Shown piece after piece: positions 1 through 10,878 of a DNA stretch of 64,000 nt. Position 1 is the stretch's first letter; each line of letters starts with the position of its first letter. Made by a program: the position numbers and the translations under genes. The stretch comes from Myxocyprinus asiaticus (Eukaryota; Chordata; Actinopteri; Cypriniformes; Catostomidae): the NCBI RefSeq assembly GCF_019703515.2, contig NC_059346.1, positions 13,248,501 through 13,312,500 on the forward strand, written 5' to 3'. The notes beneath the pieces are model-generated. The model had not been told where the DNA came from. It did no database searches and saw only the letters and a list, made by a program, of their open reading frames with translations.

Positions 1-447
1 GCATGACATAGGTTGTCATGTGATGTCAACATGGCAGCACCCCAAAACTTTTGCATAATCTTGTTTGAAATATAGGCAACTAGCTGTCAGGTGTGCACAC
101 AGTCTCCAACACACAAGAGAGCAGCATTGAGCAATATCTAATGACACTGTGAGAAAACGAAAGAGCGCAAGAGAAAGGCGAGGCAGTTTGAAGCAGGAGC
201 CAAAATTTGTTTTAAATCATTACACTGCTGACCACGTCTCCCCAAACACTGTCTCAGCCATATTTTTCAGCTCTTTTTCCCATTTTGTGCAAATCGGATT
301 ACAAATGAGGCCTTCCTCCATGTTGTTTGCTGACAGAGTCAAAGAATTAGTCAACTTTTGTGTATAGATGTGCATGAATTTGTGTGAGCATGGAATTTTG
401 AGTTTGTAGCTGCAGTCGGTGAAGGGAATTATCTTGTAGTTGACAAA

Positions 448-685
448 CTAAGGGGTAGTTCACACAATTTGTGTTCTAGCATTTAATCTTTTTTTGTTGC
501 TCTATGTAAACATCCACTAGATGGATGTCTTTCATCGTTGCATCGTGTTATAACATGAAAAAAAATTGTTTTTTTAGATGGTGTGTCAATTTTATGGCAG
601 TTAAACTTAGAAAAACATGTCTTGAGACCCCTGTGTTCTGTTCCATACAGCTGAACTCTGTCTAGGTGTGTGAATGGCCCCTTAG
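448..685. mobile_element. Short MITE with inverted ends
   Basis: The left end CTAAGGGGTAGTTCACACA and the reverse complement of the right end, CTAAGGGGCCATTCACACA, match at 16 of 19 positions, which bounds a non-coding element of about 240 bp. No ORF lies inside. The superfamily is not clear (hAT-like by size and ends); a convincing target-site duplication was not found. Confidence 0.5.
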
Positions 686-2205
686 TCTACATTTAGATGT
701 ATAAAGTGTGCACCATAACATTAAATGCACAGACATAAACAAAATACTGTGAGCCTTTAAAAGTGCATATGGCATCAAGCTCCTGTCTTTCAGTTGTGCG
801 CCACTTAGCTTTATCCGCAACCAGATTTGTTTAAATTAAGTGTTCCTTCCAGTTTGATGTTTTATTTCTATTTTTAGAGATCTTACCCTAGAGCAGCATC
901 ACAAGTATGTGACGGAAAAAGAGAGAGACTTGGATAACAAAGCAGGCACTTTCGAGCTTGCCACAGGTGATAATGAACGTCTTAATGAATTAGTGGAGCT
1001 ATTCGCACCTTTTTGCTGTCCTTCTGCATCACTGTTCCCAACATCCCCATCACTACCTCCCCCCACCACATACCTGTGCCAACCTGGCCTTTAAAAGTTC
1101 CTCTCCCATTGTATATTGCACATAACTGATGTCCACCTACGTATGACATCATTCAATAACGTCTTAGTGAACCTTCAGCACCACGTCTACCCTGTGACCT
1201 TCCTACTCATATTTCTCACACTCCATTGAATTGGTCCCTATCGCCTTAAGGCCTGTTAAGATGAAGTAGTTGCTGCCTCTCTGCTAGGTGATTTCTAAAA
1301 CATTAAGATAGATGGAGGTTTAGAATAGGGTTGGGCTGTTTATCAAAGCATGACTTACCTGACCAGAGTCTGGGATATGCACTGAAATGATACCAAATGC
1401 CACCCAGAGCTTACATAGCAAGGCTTCTTTTTATCTCTTATGGGCTGATTTATTGTTGAATATTATGCTAAAGAGACTTTGAGCTACACTGCTATTCATT
1501 AGAGAAGATGCATCCCACGCTTTTCATCTCTCCGTTTCCACCCTTTTATAAATGTGTAAAGCCACTTTTGGTGGAAGATTTATCAATTTACTCCTTTGGG
1601 AAATCTGCTTGGTTGGTAGGTGACAGTGGGGGAAGATTGCAGCTATCATGTTGTGTGAAATGTTTGGGTTTTTACCAAGAGGATCTGATGTGGTGATCTT
1701 TGGTGGTGAACTAGGTGTTTGCATTCTGTTTCAAGTGTATGTAGTGATGTCTTCCATTTTTTTTAGCCTTTGAAGACAATAATTACCTCCATTAACCTTC
1801 TGTCTGAAATCAGTGGAAAGCCTGGGCTCTTCCCTTGCCTGAATAACCATTAAGGGTATTTCCTCTCTTTTAAAATTTAATAAGCCTGTTTATTTTGTTA
1901 TTACCATTCTCACTTTGCACAATTACACAGTTTGTTACATTTTATTATTATCATTTAGTATTGGCTTTTACAACCAGTCCAGACCTGTGACACATTATTG
2001 GGTCGCAACCCACCAGTTGAGAACCAGTGCGTATTATATTATCCCTTTTGAAATCACAGCAGTCTGTTTTTCACCATTTTCCCACACCCTATAATGTTAT
2101 AATTGCTCGATCCTAAATAACCAGTCAGTGTAACCCCACATCTCATTTTAAATGCAAGACAGTATATTAGAGAAAGAGAGAGTGAGAATCAAATATGCAG
2201 GGAGT
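686..2205. other. No confident gene; repeat fragments
   Basis: Mostly unique-looking AT-rich sequence. It contains the possible lone exon at 878-966 (listed separately). Around 1985-2032 there is a short stretch with GGGTCGCAACCCACCAGTTG, the end motif of a common vertebrate hAT-type repeat, so a truncated relic is likely there. No other supported feature. Confidence 0.4.
878..966 (+). CDS. Possible isolated internal exon, unknown gene
   Basis: A long pyrimidine-rich stretch ends in TTTTTAG at 877 and the open stretch ends in CACAG followed by GTGATAAT at 967, so both splice signals are good. The open frame between them reads as a charged, helix-prone peptide (includes EQHHKYVTEKERDLDNKAG) and stays open beyond the donor to 1094. 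I do not recognise it. No partner exon was identified on either side and it may be chance or a decayed exon. It lies on the strand opposite the TMEM132-type gene. Confidence 0.25.

Positions 2206-2297
<92 letters not shown>
2206..2297. repeat. (GA)n microsatellite
   Basis: About 90 bp of almost pure GA dinucleotides with a few GGGAGA interruptions. The long Ser/Leu-rich ORF on the minus strand here is only a translation of this repeat. Confidence 0.95.
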
Positions 2298-2301
<4 letters not shown>

Positions 2302-4628
2302 GAAATATAGACAGAAATAGAGATTAACAGGCAAGATGGAGATTTTGATTATCTGCCGTAAACCTGCGTAGTTCATATAAGAGAGAAAAGGAAGATGTAG
2401 AAAAGCATGATCGAACGAGATATTTAATAAAGAAAAGAGACAGGAAAAGATAGAGTGCACAAGGGAGGAGGAGATGAGACAAATATTGGATGAAAGACCA
2501 AAAAAGGGGAAAGATGGAGAGGGATCGAATGGGATGTTGGTGAGGGTTTTATATGACTTCCTCTTGTGTGTCTGGCAGGCCAATAAACATATCATACTTC
2601 TATAAAGGTGGAGCACAGAAGATGGACTGAAGTGAGAGCCAAGCTAATCTTTAAATCCTCCAACAGCCTGTCTAATACTGACTCTCCAAGGTCACATTAT
2701 TAATGAGCAAACAGACACCAGGAGGCAAGAGAGTGTGGGAAAACTTCATATTCACACAAACACTCACATGTGTCATATTCAGCGTTAAGCCTTAATCAAG
2801 ATTTCACAAAACTTTTCCTTTAACCTTGAATTAACTGAGGAGAGTGGATTTTAGCCTGACTCTGGGGTAAAAAAAAAAAAAAAAAAAAAAAAATTACAAA
2901 TTATATCTATTTTAGATCAAGTGTTTCTTTTAGACAGCAATGAGTATATTGAGGAGCAAATGAAGACTTTTTCTAAAGTCTCCTGCTTCTCAGTTTGTTC
3001 TCCTGAGAAAATCTCCAGTAATCTTACATATCTTCCCTTGGGTTTCAGAAGAGATCTCAACAATGTCACAATCTGTGTTAAGGTTTGCCAAAATACCAAA
3101 TTCTGTGATCAAAATTCACATACATCAATGACAACACCAACATTTCTCGTCAAATAATTCCAGTTCCAAAATTATGCTATCCATATTAATTGTATAACTC
3201 TATACAATTATCTCATTAATTTCTCTGTAATTTTAGGAGAACCATCTGAGACAAAGATTCTAAAAGGAGTAGTTTACCCAAAATTTAAAGAAAACATCAT
3301 TTACAAAACCTCATGTTCCAAACCCATTTCGACTTTTTTATTTTTATTTTATTGAATTATTTTTATTTTTTTTATGTAACACAAAACTTGGAAGAATAAG
3401 CTGGTCATTTATTCAGAATTAGAGTGATTAAGTGATACATTTTTATTTTTGGGTGAAAGATTTTTATTAACCTCGTATGAACCCGTGTTCACATGCGTGG
3501 ACATTGTATTTTGTCTTCGCTATACGCAATGCATAATTTGAATTCACTTAAACCAACTGATCTCAGTTCAGGAGACACTGTGCTGTCAGTAAAGGGTTAA
3601 ACATTTGACTCACAGAGTCATGTGACCAAACAACATGGTGCCGACCACAGCGGAGTTTGTCTTTGGGAGAAACACCAACAAAACTACATCTGGTAAGAAA
3701 CCTAATTACGTTTTACATTGAAACCTCTTTGAGTCAACAGATTAGAGTCTCTAGTTTCATTCGATATGCCATTTTTTTAAATTTAAGCAATCTATCATGA
3801 AATACCACACTGATAAACACAATGTACACTAATGTGTTTAATGGATCTTTTCCTGAGAAATCCTATATTTACTGTGTATTATCACATTGAGAATCAATGG
3901 ATTCATCCAAAAGCTGAAAAAATAAGGTGCATTTCAGACTGTTCTGAGACCAGTGCAGACAGAGAGCACACTAAGTCAATAATCTAAGTGCATTTAATTC
4001 AAACTTCCAATCAAAAGTTCAGTTTCGGGCTGCAGATGATGTTTGGACACCTCAACATGTTTGACAGACATGGTACAATGGTAATCAGTACACTGATTCA
4101 GAATTTATAATGTATAATTTTATTTTAACATGGTTGGCAGTCACTGGATGACATTACTTTGAATCAGAATTAATTATGCTATTTTTTTATTAAATGTCTG
4201 TAACGTCTCAAAAACACAAATAACCAACACTCCTGGAAACATAATAAACAATTTGATTAAAAAAAATCTGACTTTCTATAGCTTGGTATTATTTAAAATT
4301 TCACAACTTAGTCCTACTGTTCTTACATGTTGCCAATCATTTTTAGGAAAACTAGTTGCATGTTTATTAGGTGCTACTAGTTACAAATCAAAAAGGGAAA
4401 TATAAAATGCACACAGCAGTCACGCTCGGGTCTCAGGAGGTAAAATTATTATCATTATTATTATTTACATTATTTTCACATTACAAACAGTAAAAAGAGA
4501 AAGAGTACTAACATACTGTACACACTAGACAAAAAATATTCAAAACTCAAATAAATAAATAAGACTATAATAGCTGTCATAGTGACCTTAAACATGGCGT
4601 TCGTTACCGAGAAGTTACATTTCTTGTA
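2298..4628. other. No gene seen; poly-A tract and repeat fragments
   Basis: There is a poly-A run at about 2870-2893. Near 3265-3340 the motif AGTAGTTTACCCAAAATTTA resembles the end of the foldback MITE family seen complete at 41456-42594. At about 3634 an ATG followed by a GT donor-like site occurs in sequence that looks repetitive. Nothing coding is supported. Confidence 0.4.
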
Positions 4629-6244
4629 CAGCGCATCCGGAAAGTATTCACAGCGCTTCACATTTTCCACATTTTGTTATGTTACAGCCTTATTCCAAAA
4701 TTGATTAAATTCATTATTTTCCTCAAAATTCTACAAACAATACCCCATAATGACAACGTGAAAGAAGTTTGTTTGAAATCTTTGCAAATTTATTAAAAAT
4801 AAAAAACGAAAAAAATCACATGTACATAAGTATTCACAGTCTTTGCCATGACACTCAAAATTGAGCTCAGATGCATCCTGTTTCCACTGATCATCCTTGA
4901 GATGTTTCTACAACTTGATTGGAGCCCATCTGCGGTAAATTCAGTTGATTGGACATGATTTGGAAAGGCACACACCTGTCTATATAAGGTCCCACAGTTA
5001 ACAGTGCATGTCAGAGCACAAACCAAGCCATGAAGTCCAAGGAATTGTCTGTAGACCTCCGAGACAGGATTGTATCAAGGCACAGATCTGGGGAAGGGTA
5101 CAGAAACATTTCTGCAGCATTGAAGGTCCCAATGAGCACAGTGGCCTCCATCATCCATAAATGGAAGAAGTTTGGAACCACCAGGACTCTTCCTAGAGCT
5201 GGCCACCTGGCCAAACTGAGCGATCGGAAGAGAAGGGCCTTAGTCAGGGAGGTGACCAAGAACCCGATAGTCACTCTGACAGAGCTCCAGCATTTCTCTG
5301 TGGAGAGAGGAGAACCTTCCAGAAGAACAACCATCTCTGCAGCACTCCACCAATCAGGCCTGTATGGTAGAGTGGCCAGACGGAAGCCACTCCTCAGTAA
5401 AAGGCACATGACAGCCCGCCTGGAGTTTGCCAAAAGGCACCTGAAGGACTCTCAGACCATGAGAAACAAAGATTGAACTCTTTGGCCTGAATGGCATGTG
5501 TCATGTCTGGAGGAAACCAGGCACCGCTCATCACCTGGCCAATACCATCCCTACAGTGAAGCATGGTGGTGGCAGCATCATGCTGTGGGGATGTTTTTCA
5601 GCGGCAGGAACTGGGAGACTAGTCAGGATCGAGGGAAAGATGAATGCAGCAATGTACAGAGACATCCTTGATGAAAACCTGCTCCAGAGCGCTCTGGACC
5701 TCAGACTGGGGCGACGGTTCATCTTCCAACAGGACAACGACCCTAAGCACACAGCCAAGATAACAAAGGAGTGGCTACAGGACAACTCTGTGAATGTCCT
5801 TGAGTGGCCCAGCCAGATCCCAAACTTGAACCCGATTGAACATCTCTGGAGAGATCTGAAAATGGCTGTGCACCGACACTCCCCATCCAACCTGATGGAG
5901 CTTGAGAGGTCCTGCAAAGAAGAATGGGAGAAACTGCCCAAAAATAGGTGTGCCAAGCTTGTAGCATCATACTCAAAAAGACTTGAGGCTATAATTGGTG
6001 CCAAAGGTGCTTCAACAAAGTATTGAGCAAAGGCTGTGAATACTTATGTACATGTGATTTTTTTCGTTTTTTATTTTTAATAAATTTGCAAAGATTTCAA
6101 ACAAACTTCTTTCACGTTGTCATTATGGGGTATTGTTTGTAGAATTTTGAGGAAAATAATTAATTTAATCCATTTTGGAATAAGGCTGTAACATAACAAA
6201 ATGTGGAAAAAGTGAAGCGCTGTGAATACTTTCCGGATGCACTG
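4629..6244 (+). mobile_element. Tc1-like DNA transposon, inactive
   Basis: This is a complete-ended 1.6-kb Tc1/mariner element. Inverted repeats of about 215 bp (4629-4847 and 6027-6244) are nearly identical and start with CAG[C/T]GCATCCGGAAAG. TA dinucleotides at 4627-4628 and 6245-6246 fit the TA target-site duplication of this superfamily. It carries one transposase gene broken by a frameshift (next entry). The high similarity of the two ends suggests a fairly recent insertion. Confidence 0.95.
5030..6026 (+). pseudogene. Tc1-like transposase, frameshifted
   Basis: Tc1-family transposases cut and paste the element through an N-terminal paired-type helix-turn-helix DNA-binding domain and a DDE catalytic domain. 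The first 145 residues (from ATG 5030) hold the DNA-binding part, with STVASIIHKWKKFG as the recognition region and RRKPLLSKRH before the catalytic domain. The frame then hits TGA at 5474. The rest resumes in another frame near 5496 ([25 protein letters not shown] with the second Asp, [13 protein letters not shown] with the Glu, end GASTKY, stop 6024-6026). The segment expected to carry the first catalytic Asp (SDE-type motif) is missing at about 5470. The frame change equals a loss of 2 mod 3 bases, consistent with a 23-bp deletion at a short ACAA repeat (inferred). The product would be inactive. Confidence 0.93.
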
Positions 6245-6246
6245 TA

Positions 6247-6697
6247 GCTGAAAATAATAATATTAAACGTGGATCACATTTCAACAAAATTATTTTTGAT
6301 ATGTTTTAATGGAGCAGCTATTTTTTTTCCATTGATATATACTATTCTAGTAGTAAATTTGACCAGTTATTGATAATGATAGCTTAGATTTCCAGTTAAG
6401 TAAAATAATCTTCTTTGCGATCGCCATAGCAACATTATTCGACTCAAAATAAGCAGATGGGTTTTCAGTCTCTGATAAATCTCCATGTACACAAAGGGTA
6501 GGGGAAAGAGGAATCCTCCCAGATAATTCAAGATGGAGGACAGTATTTCATTTACCCCTTTCCCAAAAATGCTGTACATGTGAATAGAGCCATACAGAGT
6601 GGATGTATCTGAGATGTTGAGAGTACACTGAGAAAAGATATCTACATTAGAAAGAATCATTTTGTGCATCTTGTATTTTGCAATATGCATTTATTCC
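6247..6697. other. No gene seen
   Basis: AT-rich unique-looking sequence between the Tc1-like element and the MITE that starts near 6698. No feature supported. Confidence 0.5.
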
Positions 6698-6825
6698 TTT
6701 AAATTAAAGCAGAGGCTATTTGCACTAAGTGTAAATAGCAACAAAAAACATCTTCTTTGCACCCAGGTGAAAATGGTGGCAAATACTATTTGCACCCCTA
6801 ATTAAATACTAACACGCAGTATAGG

Positions 6826-7252
6826 TGTCACAGATCCACCTGACCTTCCCGCCCCCCGAATACTGATCACCTGCACCTGTCTCCAATCACCGTGTAAATC
6901 AGCTCCTCTATATAACACTCCACTCTCCCTTCAGTCTTCGTCTGGTACCAAAGCAGTGTACTGACTCACTTACCTGACTCTTCAGATGCCATTCCAGCAT
7001 GCTCCCTCAACGATTCCTCTCCAGTGATATTCCGAAGTTTGTTCCAAGTCTCCTCTCCTGTGTCTCCTTCCCTTGGTATTATCCTCCTACCCAAGTAATA
7101 TTTCTATCTGCAAATACAATAATCTCCATCAAGTACTGTTGTCTGTTCCTGAACCAATCTGCTCATTTACCTGCCATTTGCTGTCTGTGTTTGTTCAAAT
7201 AAATACCTGCTTTTGGGTTCACCACCATCTTCGAGTCTGGGTTACTGTAACA
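6826..7252 (+). repeat. 5' LTR of the chromovirus-type element
   Basis: This 427-bp copy is nearly identical to the 3' LTR but lacks about 23 bp found there just after CCTTCCCGCC. The missing piece is bounded in the longer copy by the short direct repeat CCTTCCCGC, so a slippage or repeat-mediated deletion is likely. Confidence 0.93.
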
Positions 7253-7261
7253 GGATACCAG

Positions 7262-7850
7262 CCCATCAAGAATCACGAATCCAGCAGGTCTGGATCCCAT
7301 CCAGGAGCTGGTTGACACACTCCGTCGAGCACTAACCACCTCATCTAAACCCACTGCCCCGCCGATCTCGAACAACACTTCCGCAATTTCTTCACCGGTC
7401 TATTCTGCCAGTCCCTTGGTCAATCCAGCGCCATACTCCGGATTGGCGGAGAACTGCGGCGGCATTTTGCTTCAATGTTCGCTCGCCCACAGAGCGGTCT
7501 AAGGTGGCGTATATCATCAACTTGCTCTCTGGACGAGCATTGCAGTGGGCCCAACCACTTTGGGAGCAAAACATTCCCATTACTCAAACTTTTGAGAGCT
7601 TCACTCGACACTCCAGAGAGGTTTTTGGACACCCTGCGGGCGATACTGGTGAACAACTCTGTAATCTTCATCAAGGTAAAGCCTCCGTCCAAGATTACGC
7701 TCTCAAGTTCTGCAGCCTCCAGTGGATGGAATGAGACTGCTCTACTCACCACTTACTGTCAGGGGCTCGACCCAATGCTGCGGCTGCATCTCTCTTCATT
7801 TGATGACACCATGGGGCTCGAGCGCTTCATCCAACTTTCCATCCAGGAAT
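7262..7850 (+). pseudogene. Gag remains of the chromovirus-type element
   Basis: Gag forms the particle core of gypsy elements. Pieces lie in several frames: an N-terminal stretch from about 7262 (LDPIQELVDTLRRA), a capsid stretch at 7504-7734 with LLSGRALQWAQPLW and FTRHSREVFGHP, and the motif GLDPMLRLHLSSFDD at about 7764-7808. Frame changes near 7490 and 7735 and an apparent deletion of the C-terminal end (no zinc knuckle before the protease) show it is broken. Confidence 0.8.
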
Positions 7851-8377
7851 TTTCCCTTACAGTACTCACACTCCTAGACTCTGGGTCAGCAGACAACTTC
7901 ATCTCAGATGCGCTCTGTCACCAACTCCAGCTCCATCCGCGGCCATGTCAGCCCAACCTAAAGATCCACTCCATTATTGGCAAACCCATTGGCAGAGGTG
8001 TGATTCGTCATTGTGTGGGTCCCGTGATGCTACAAGTCAGGTGTCTGCACCACGAAACCATCACCCTCCTGGTTTTGGAGAACTCCACCGCTGACATCAT
8101 GTTGGGACACCCATGGCTCAAACTGCATTCCCCCATCATTTCCTGGTCTTCTGGCGACGTCTTGAAGTGGGGCTCCCAATGCTTTCCTACCTGTTTCCCC
8201 AAACTTCCCATTCCAAGGCCCTCGACTATCACCAAGAAATCTCCTCCTCTCTGTCTCAACTCCACCTCCATCAAGAGTCCTATCTGCTCTACCTCTGTGG
8301 AAATCCCATCCTGTTACTCCCAATTCCAGGACGTCTCACATAATTGTAAGCCCTATCCAATGGTCCCTGGACGATAG
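7851..8377 (+). pseudogene. Retropepsin-like protease and linker remains
   Basis: In the frame ending at 8377 the sequence TLLDSGSADNFIS places the Asp-Ser-Gly active-site triad at 7877, followed by ADIMLGHPWL, the usual second landmark of gypsy aspartic proteases. The open frame ends at 8375-8377. At this point the reading jumps to sequence upstream of integrase, so the whole reverse transcriptase and RNase H region has been deleted close to 8345-8400. Confidence 0.8.
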
Positions 8378-8385
8378 AATCTCTG

Positions 8386-9541
8386 ATGCCACAGCAACTG
8401 AACCTGCTCTGCCAGGCTGTCCTGCCAACAGAACCTTTGTACCCTCCTCTCAATATTTATCACTCATTGACTCCGTCCACTCCTCCTTGGGCACTGGCCA
8501 CCCTGGGACCAATAGGATCCTCTCGCTTATCCAGGACCGGTTCTGGTGGCCACGCTTGGACAAAGATATCAGAAGGTTCATCCAGGGATGCCCAGAATGT
8601 GCCATGTTCTGAACTACTCAACATCTACCGACTGGCAAGCTCCTTCTGCTACCCATCCCATGCCGACCATGGTCACACCTTGGGTCGACTTCACAGACCT
8701 GCCATCCTCTGAGGGATTCACCTGTGTTTTGGTGGTCATTGATCGCTTCTCCAAAGCCTGCAAGTTGATACCCCTCAAGGGTCTTCCCACCGCCCTTGAA
8801 ACGCTGAGGCCCTTTTCAACCATGTGTTCTGAAACTATGGGATTCCTGAAGATATCGTCTCAGACAGAGGTCCCCAGTTCATTTCCAGAGTCTGGAGAGC
8901 TTTTCCATCAAGGGAGTGACCATCAGCCTCTCTTCCAGGTATCATCCTCAGAGCAATGGGCAGACTGAGAGGAAAATTCAGGAGATCAGCTATTTCCTTC
9001 TAACCTTCTGTCATCACCGCCAGAACCATTGGAGTCGTTTTCTGTCCTGGGCCGAGTATGCACAGAATTCCTTACGTCAACCCTCCACCAACTTAACACC
9101 CTTCCAGTGTGTACTCGGCTACCAACCTCCTCTTTTCCCCTGGTCTGGAGAGCCATCTGATGTCCCAGCAGTCAAGCATTGGTTTAGAGAGAGCGAGAGG
9201 GTCTGGGACTTAGCCCACCATCACCTGCAGAGGGCTGTGCACCACCAGAAGATCCTTGCTGATGCCCGGAGATCGTCAACCCCCAGTTACCAACCCGGGC
9301 AGAAGGTTTGGCTCTCCACTAAGGACATCCAGCTGCGCCTACCATGCAAAAAGCTAAGTTCCTGTTACATTGGTCTCCCTTCACTAAACAAATTAATCCA
9401 GTCACCTACCAACTCCAACTTCCTCCCGAATACCACATTCACCCTACTTTCCACGTCTCCCTCCTGAAACCTCACTATCTGTCTCTCTCTCCTCACCCCT
9501 CAGAACCTGATCCAGCAGACGACCCCCCCCCCCCCCCCAGC
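8386..9541 (+). pseudogene. Integrase remains of the chromovirus-type element
   Basis: Integrase inserts the element copy into host DNA. Spread over all three frames are the zinc-binding end ([20 protein letters not shown], about 8537-8600), the catalytic core landmarks [13 protein letters not shown] near 8728 and SDRGPQ-type sequence near 8860 (frame lost), [14 protein letters not shown] at 8946 with the Glu, and a GPY/F-like C-terminal part ([12 protein letters not shown] near 9440). A stop after CAMF near 8609 and frame changes near 8700, 8820, 8900 and 9340 break it. Fragments come from one ancestral gene in the usual gypsy order. Confidence 0.88.
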
Positions 9542-9700
9542 CGCTAATCCTGGAAGACAGACCCATCTACAGTTCATGACATCCTGGGCTCCCGACGCTG
9601 CAGGGGTCACCTCGAGTACCTTGTATACTGGGAGGGCTATGGTCCCGAAGAAAGATCATGGGTACCCCGAGATGACATCCTGGACCCGACCCTACTCTCT
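9524..9700 (+). pseudogene. Chromodomain at the integrase C-terminus
   Basis: After a run of about 14 C residues (9525-9538) one frame reads a chromodomain: VHDILGSRR, then [19 protein letters not shown] and DDILD. Chromodomains at this position define chromoviruses and are thought to guide integration to particular chromatin. The poly-C run is a likely slippage site and separates this domain from the integrase frame. Confidence 0.85.
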
Positions 9701-9803
9701 AACGTCCACGACACTCACCCAGACTGTCCAGCTCCTCCATGGATGGGGTCAGCCACAGCGTCGGGAGGCTCGTCCCTCAGGAGCAGTCCGTGGAGGGGGG
9801 TAA

Positions 9804-10253
9804 TGTCACAGATCCACCTGACCTTCCCGCCACAAACACTCAACCTTCCCGCTCCCCTGAATACTGATCACCCGCACCTGTCTCCAATCACCGTGTCAAT
9901 CAGCTCCTCTATATAACACTCCACTCTCCCTTCAGTCTTCATCTGGTATCAAAGCAGTGTACTGACTCACTTACCTGACTCTTCAGATGCCATTCCAGCA
10001 TGCTCCCTCAACGATTCCTCTCCAGTGATATTCCGAAGTTTGTTCCAAGTCTCCTCTCCTGTGTCTCCTTCCCTTGGTATTATCCTCCTACCCAAGTAAT
10101 ATTTCTATCTGCAAATACAATAATCTCCATCAAGTACTGTTGTCTGTTCCTGAACCAATCTGCTCATTTACCTGCCATTTGCTGTCTGTGTTTGTTCAAA
10201 TAAATACCTGCTTTTGGGTTCACCACCATCTTCGAGTCTGGGTTACTGTAACA
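9804..10253 (+). repeat. 3' LTR of the chromovirus-type element
   Basis: A 450-bp LTR with the same TG...CA ends as the 5' LTR, carrying the extra ~23 bp missing there. It is followed by the ATAGG target duplication at 10254-10258. Confidence 0.93.
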
Positions 10254-10258
10254 ATAGG

Positions 10259-10834
10259 GGCATCACTGCAGCATGTATTTTTAGAGTCCCACAGACACCC
10301 TACACCAACCCCTAACCCTAAAATTCCTCTACAAAACTTAAACATGGTTTACTACATAGTATCACCATGGTAGTTTGTAGTAAAATCATAGTAACCACAA
10401 AAATAAAAATGGTTACTATAACACCATATTACTGCAGTAAAACCATGGATAATCGCATTAAAACTATGGCTTCCACCAAAAAAACATGGTTACTGCAAAA
10501 TAACTATAGTAAAACAATGGGTAATTTTACCCAGAACAAACCTTTCTCTCAACTCACAACCTTTACCGTGACCAAATTTCTGCAAGGAAATCATCATTTA
10601 TATTAATGTATATTTATTATTATAGTATTAAAGATAATATTAAGAGTGGAAACAGAATACAAAAAAGTAGGGCAAATTGCAGAAACATAACCCGAGTCAT
10701 CCGCACAAAAAAGGCACATCCACACCATTGTTTCACCCCACGGCACTACAGTGACACTACAGGTGCAGTTTTTCTTTAATTTCTGTGTTTCCACCAGACT
10801 ATTGGAGTGCAAATAGATGCGCTGTGTGGCAGGT
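10259..10834. other. MITE interior, low-complexity ATGGTTACTA repeats
   Basis: Between the gypsy element and the right MITE end lies sequence rich in short direct and inverted copies of ATGGTTACTA / TAGTAACCAT and CATGGTT (about 10340-10530). No gene is seen. Confidence 0.5.
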
Positions 10835-10878
10835 GCTATTTACACCTAGTGCAATTTGTCACTCCGTTAAATTAAACA

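Larger units (their letters stand above)
6821..10258 (+). mobile_element. Ty3/gypsy chromovirus-type LTR element, deleted
   Basis: Two LTRs (6826-7252 and 9804-10253) begin TGTCACAG and end CTGTAACA and are flanked by the 5-bp target duplication ATAGG (6821-6825 and 10254-10258). A purine-rich tract GTGGAGGGGGG sits just before the 3' LTR. The internal region is only about 2.55 kb and holds Gag and protease remains, then integrase and a chromodomain; reverse transcriptase and RNase H are absent. The near-identical LTRs point to recent insertion of an already deleted copy, which would have needed enzymes supplied by other copies. Confidence 0.93.
6698..10878. mobile_element. Palindromic-ended MITE split by a gypsy element
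   Basis: The left side near 6698-6750 (TTTAAATTAAAGCAG, then TATTTGCACTAAGTGTAAAT) is matched in reverse complement by the right side near 10835-10878 (TTTACACCTAGTGCAATTTG, then GTTAAATTAAAC). The ends therefore appear to belong to one foldback-type MITE that was interrupted by the LTR element at 6826-10253. The exact outer borders are uncertain by a few bases. Confidence 0.5.

Noticed and set aside
2167..2616. 149-codon Ser/Leu-rich ORF on the minus strand
   Set aside because: Its repeated Ser-Leu part is a translation of the (GA)n microsatellite; no domain outside it.
3634..3700. ATG with an in-frame GT donor-like site, start of a possible first exon
   Set aside because: The peptide is very short and the surroundings look like part of a repeated element; no second exon was identified.
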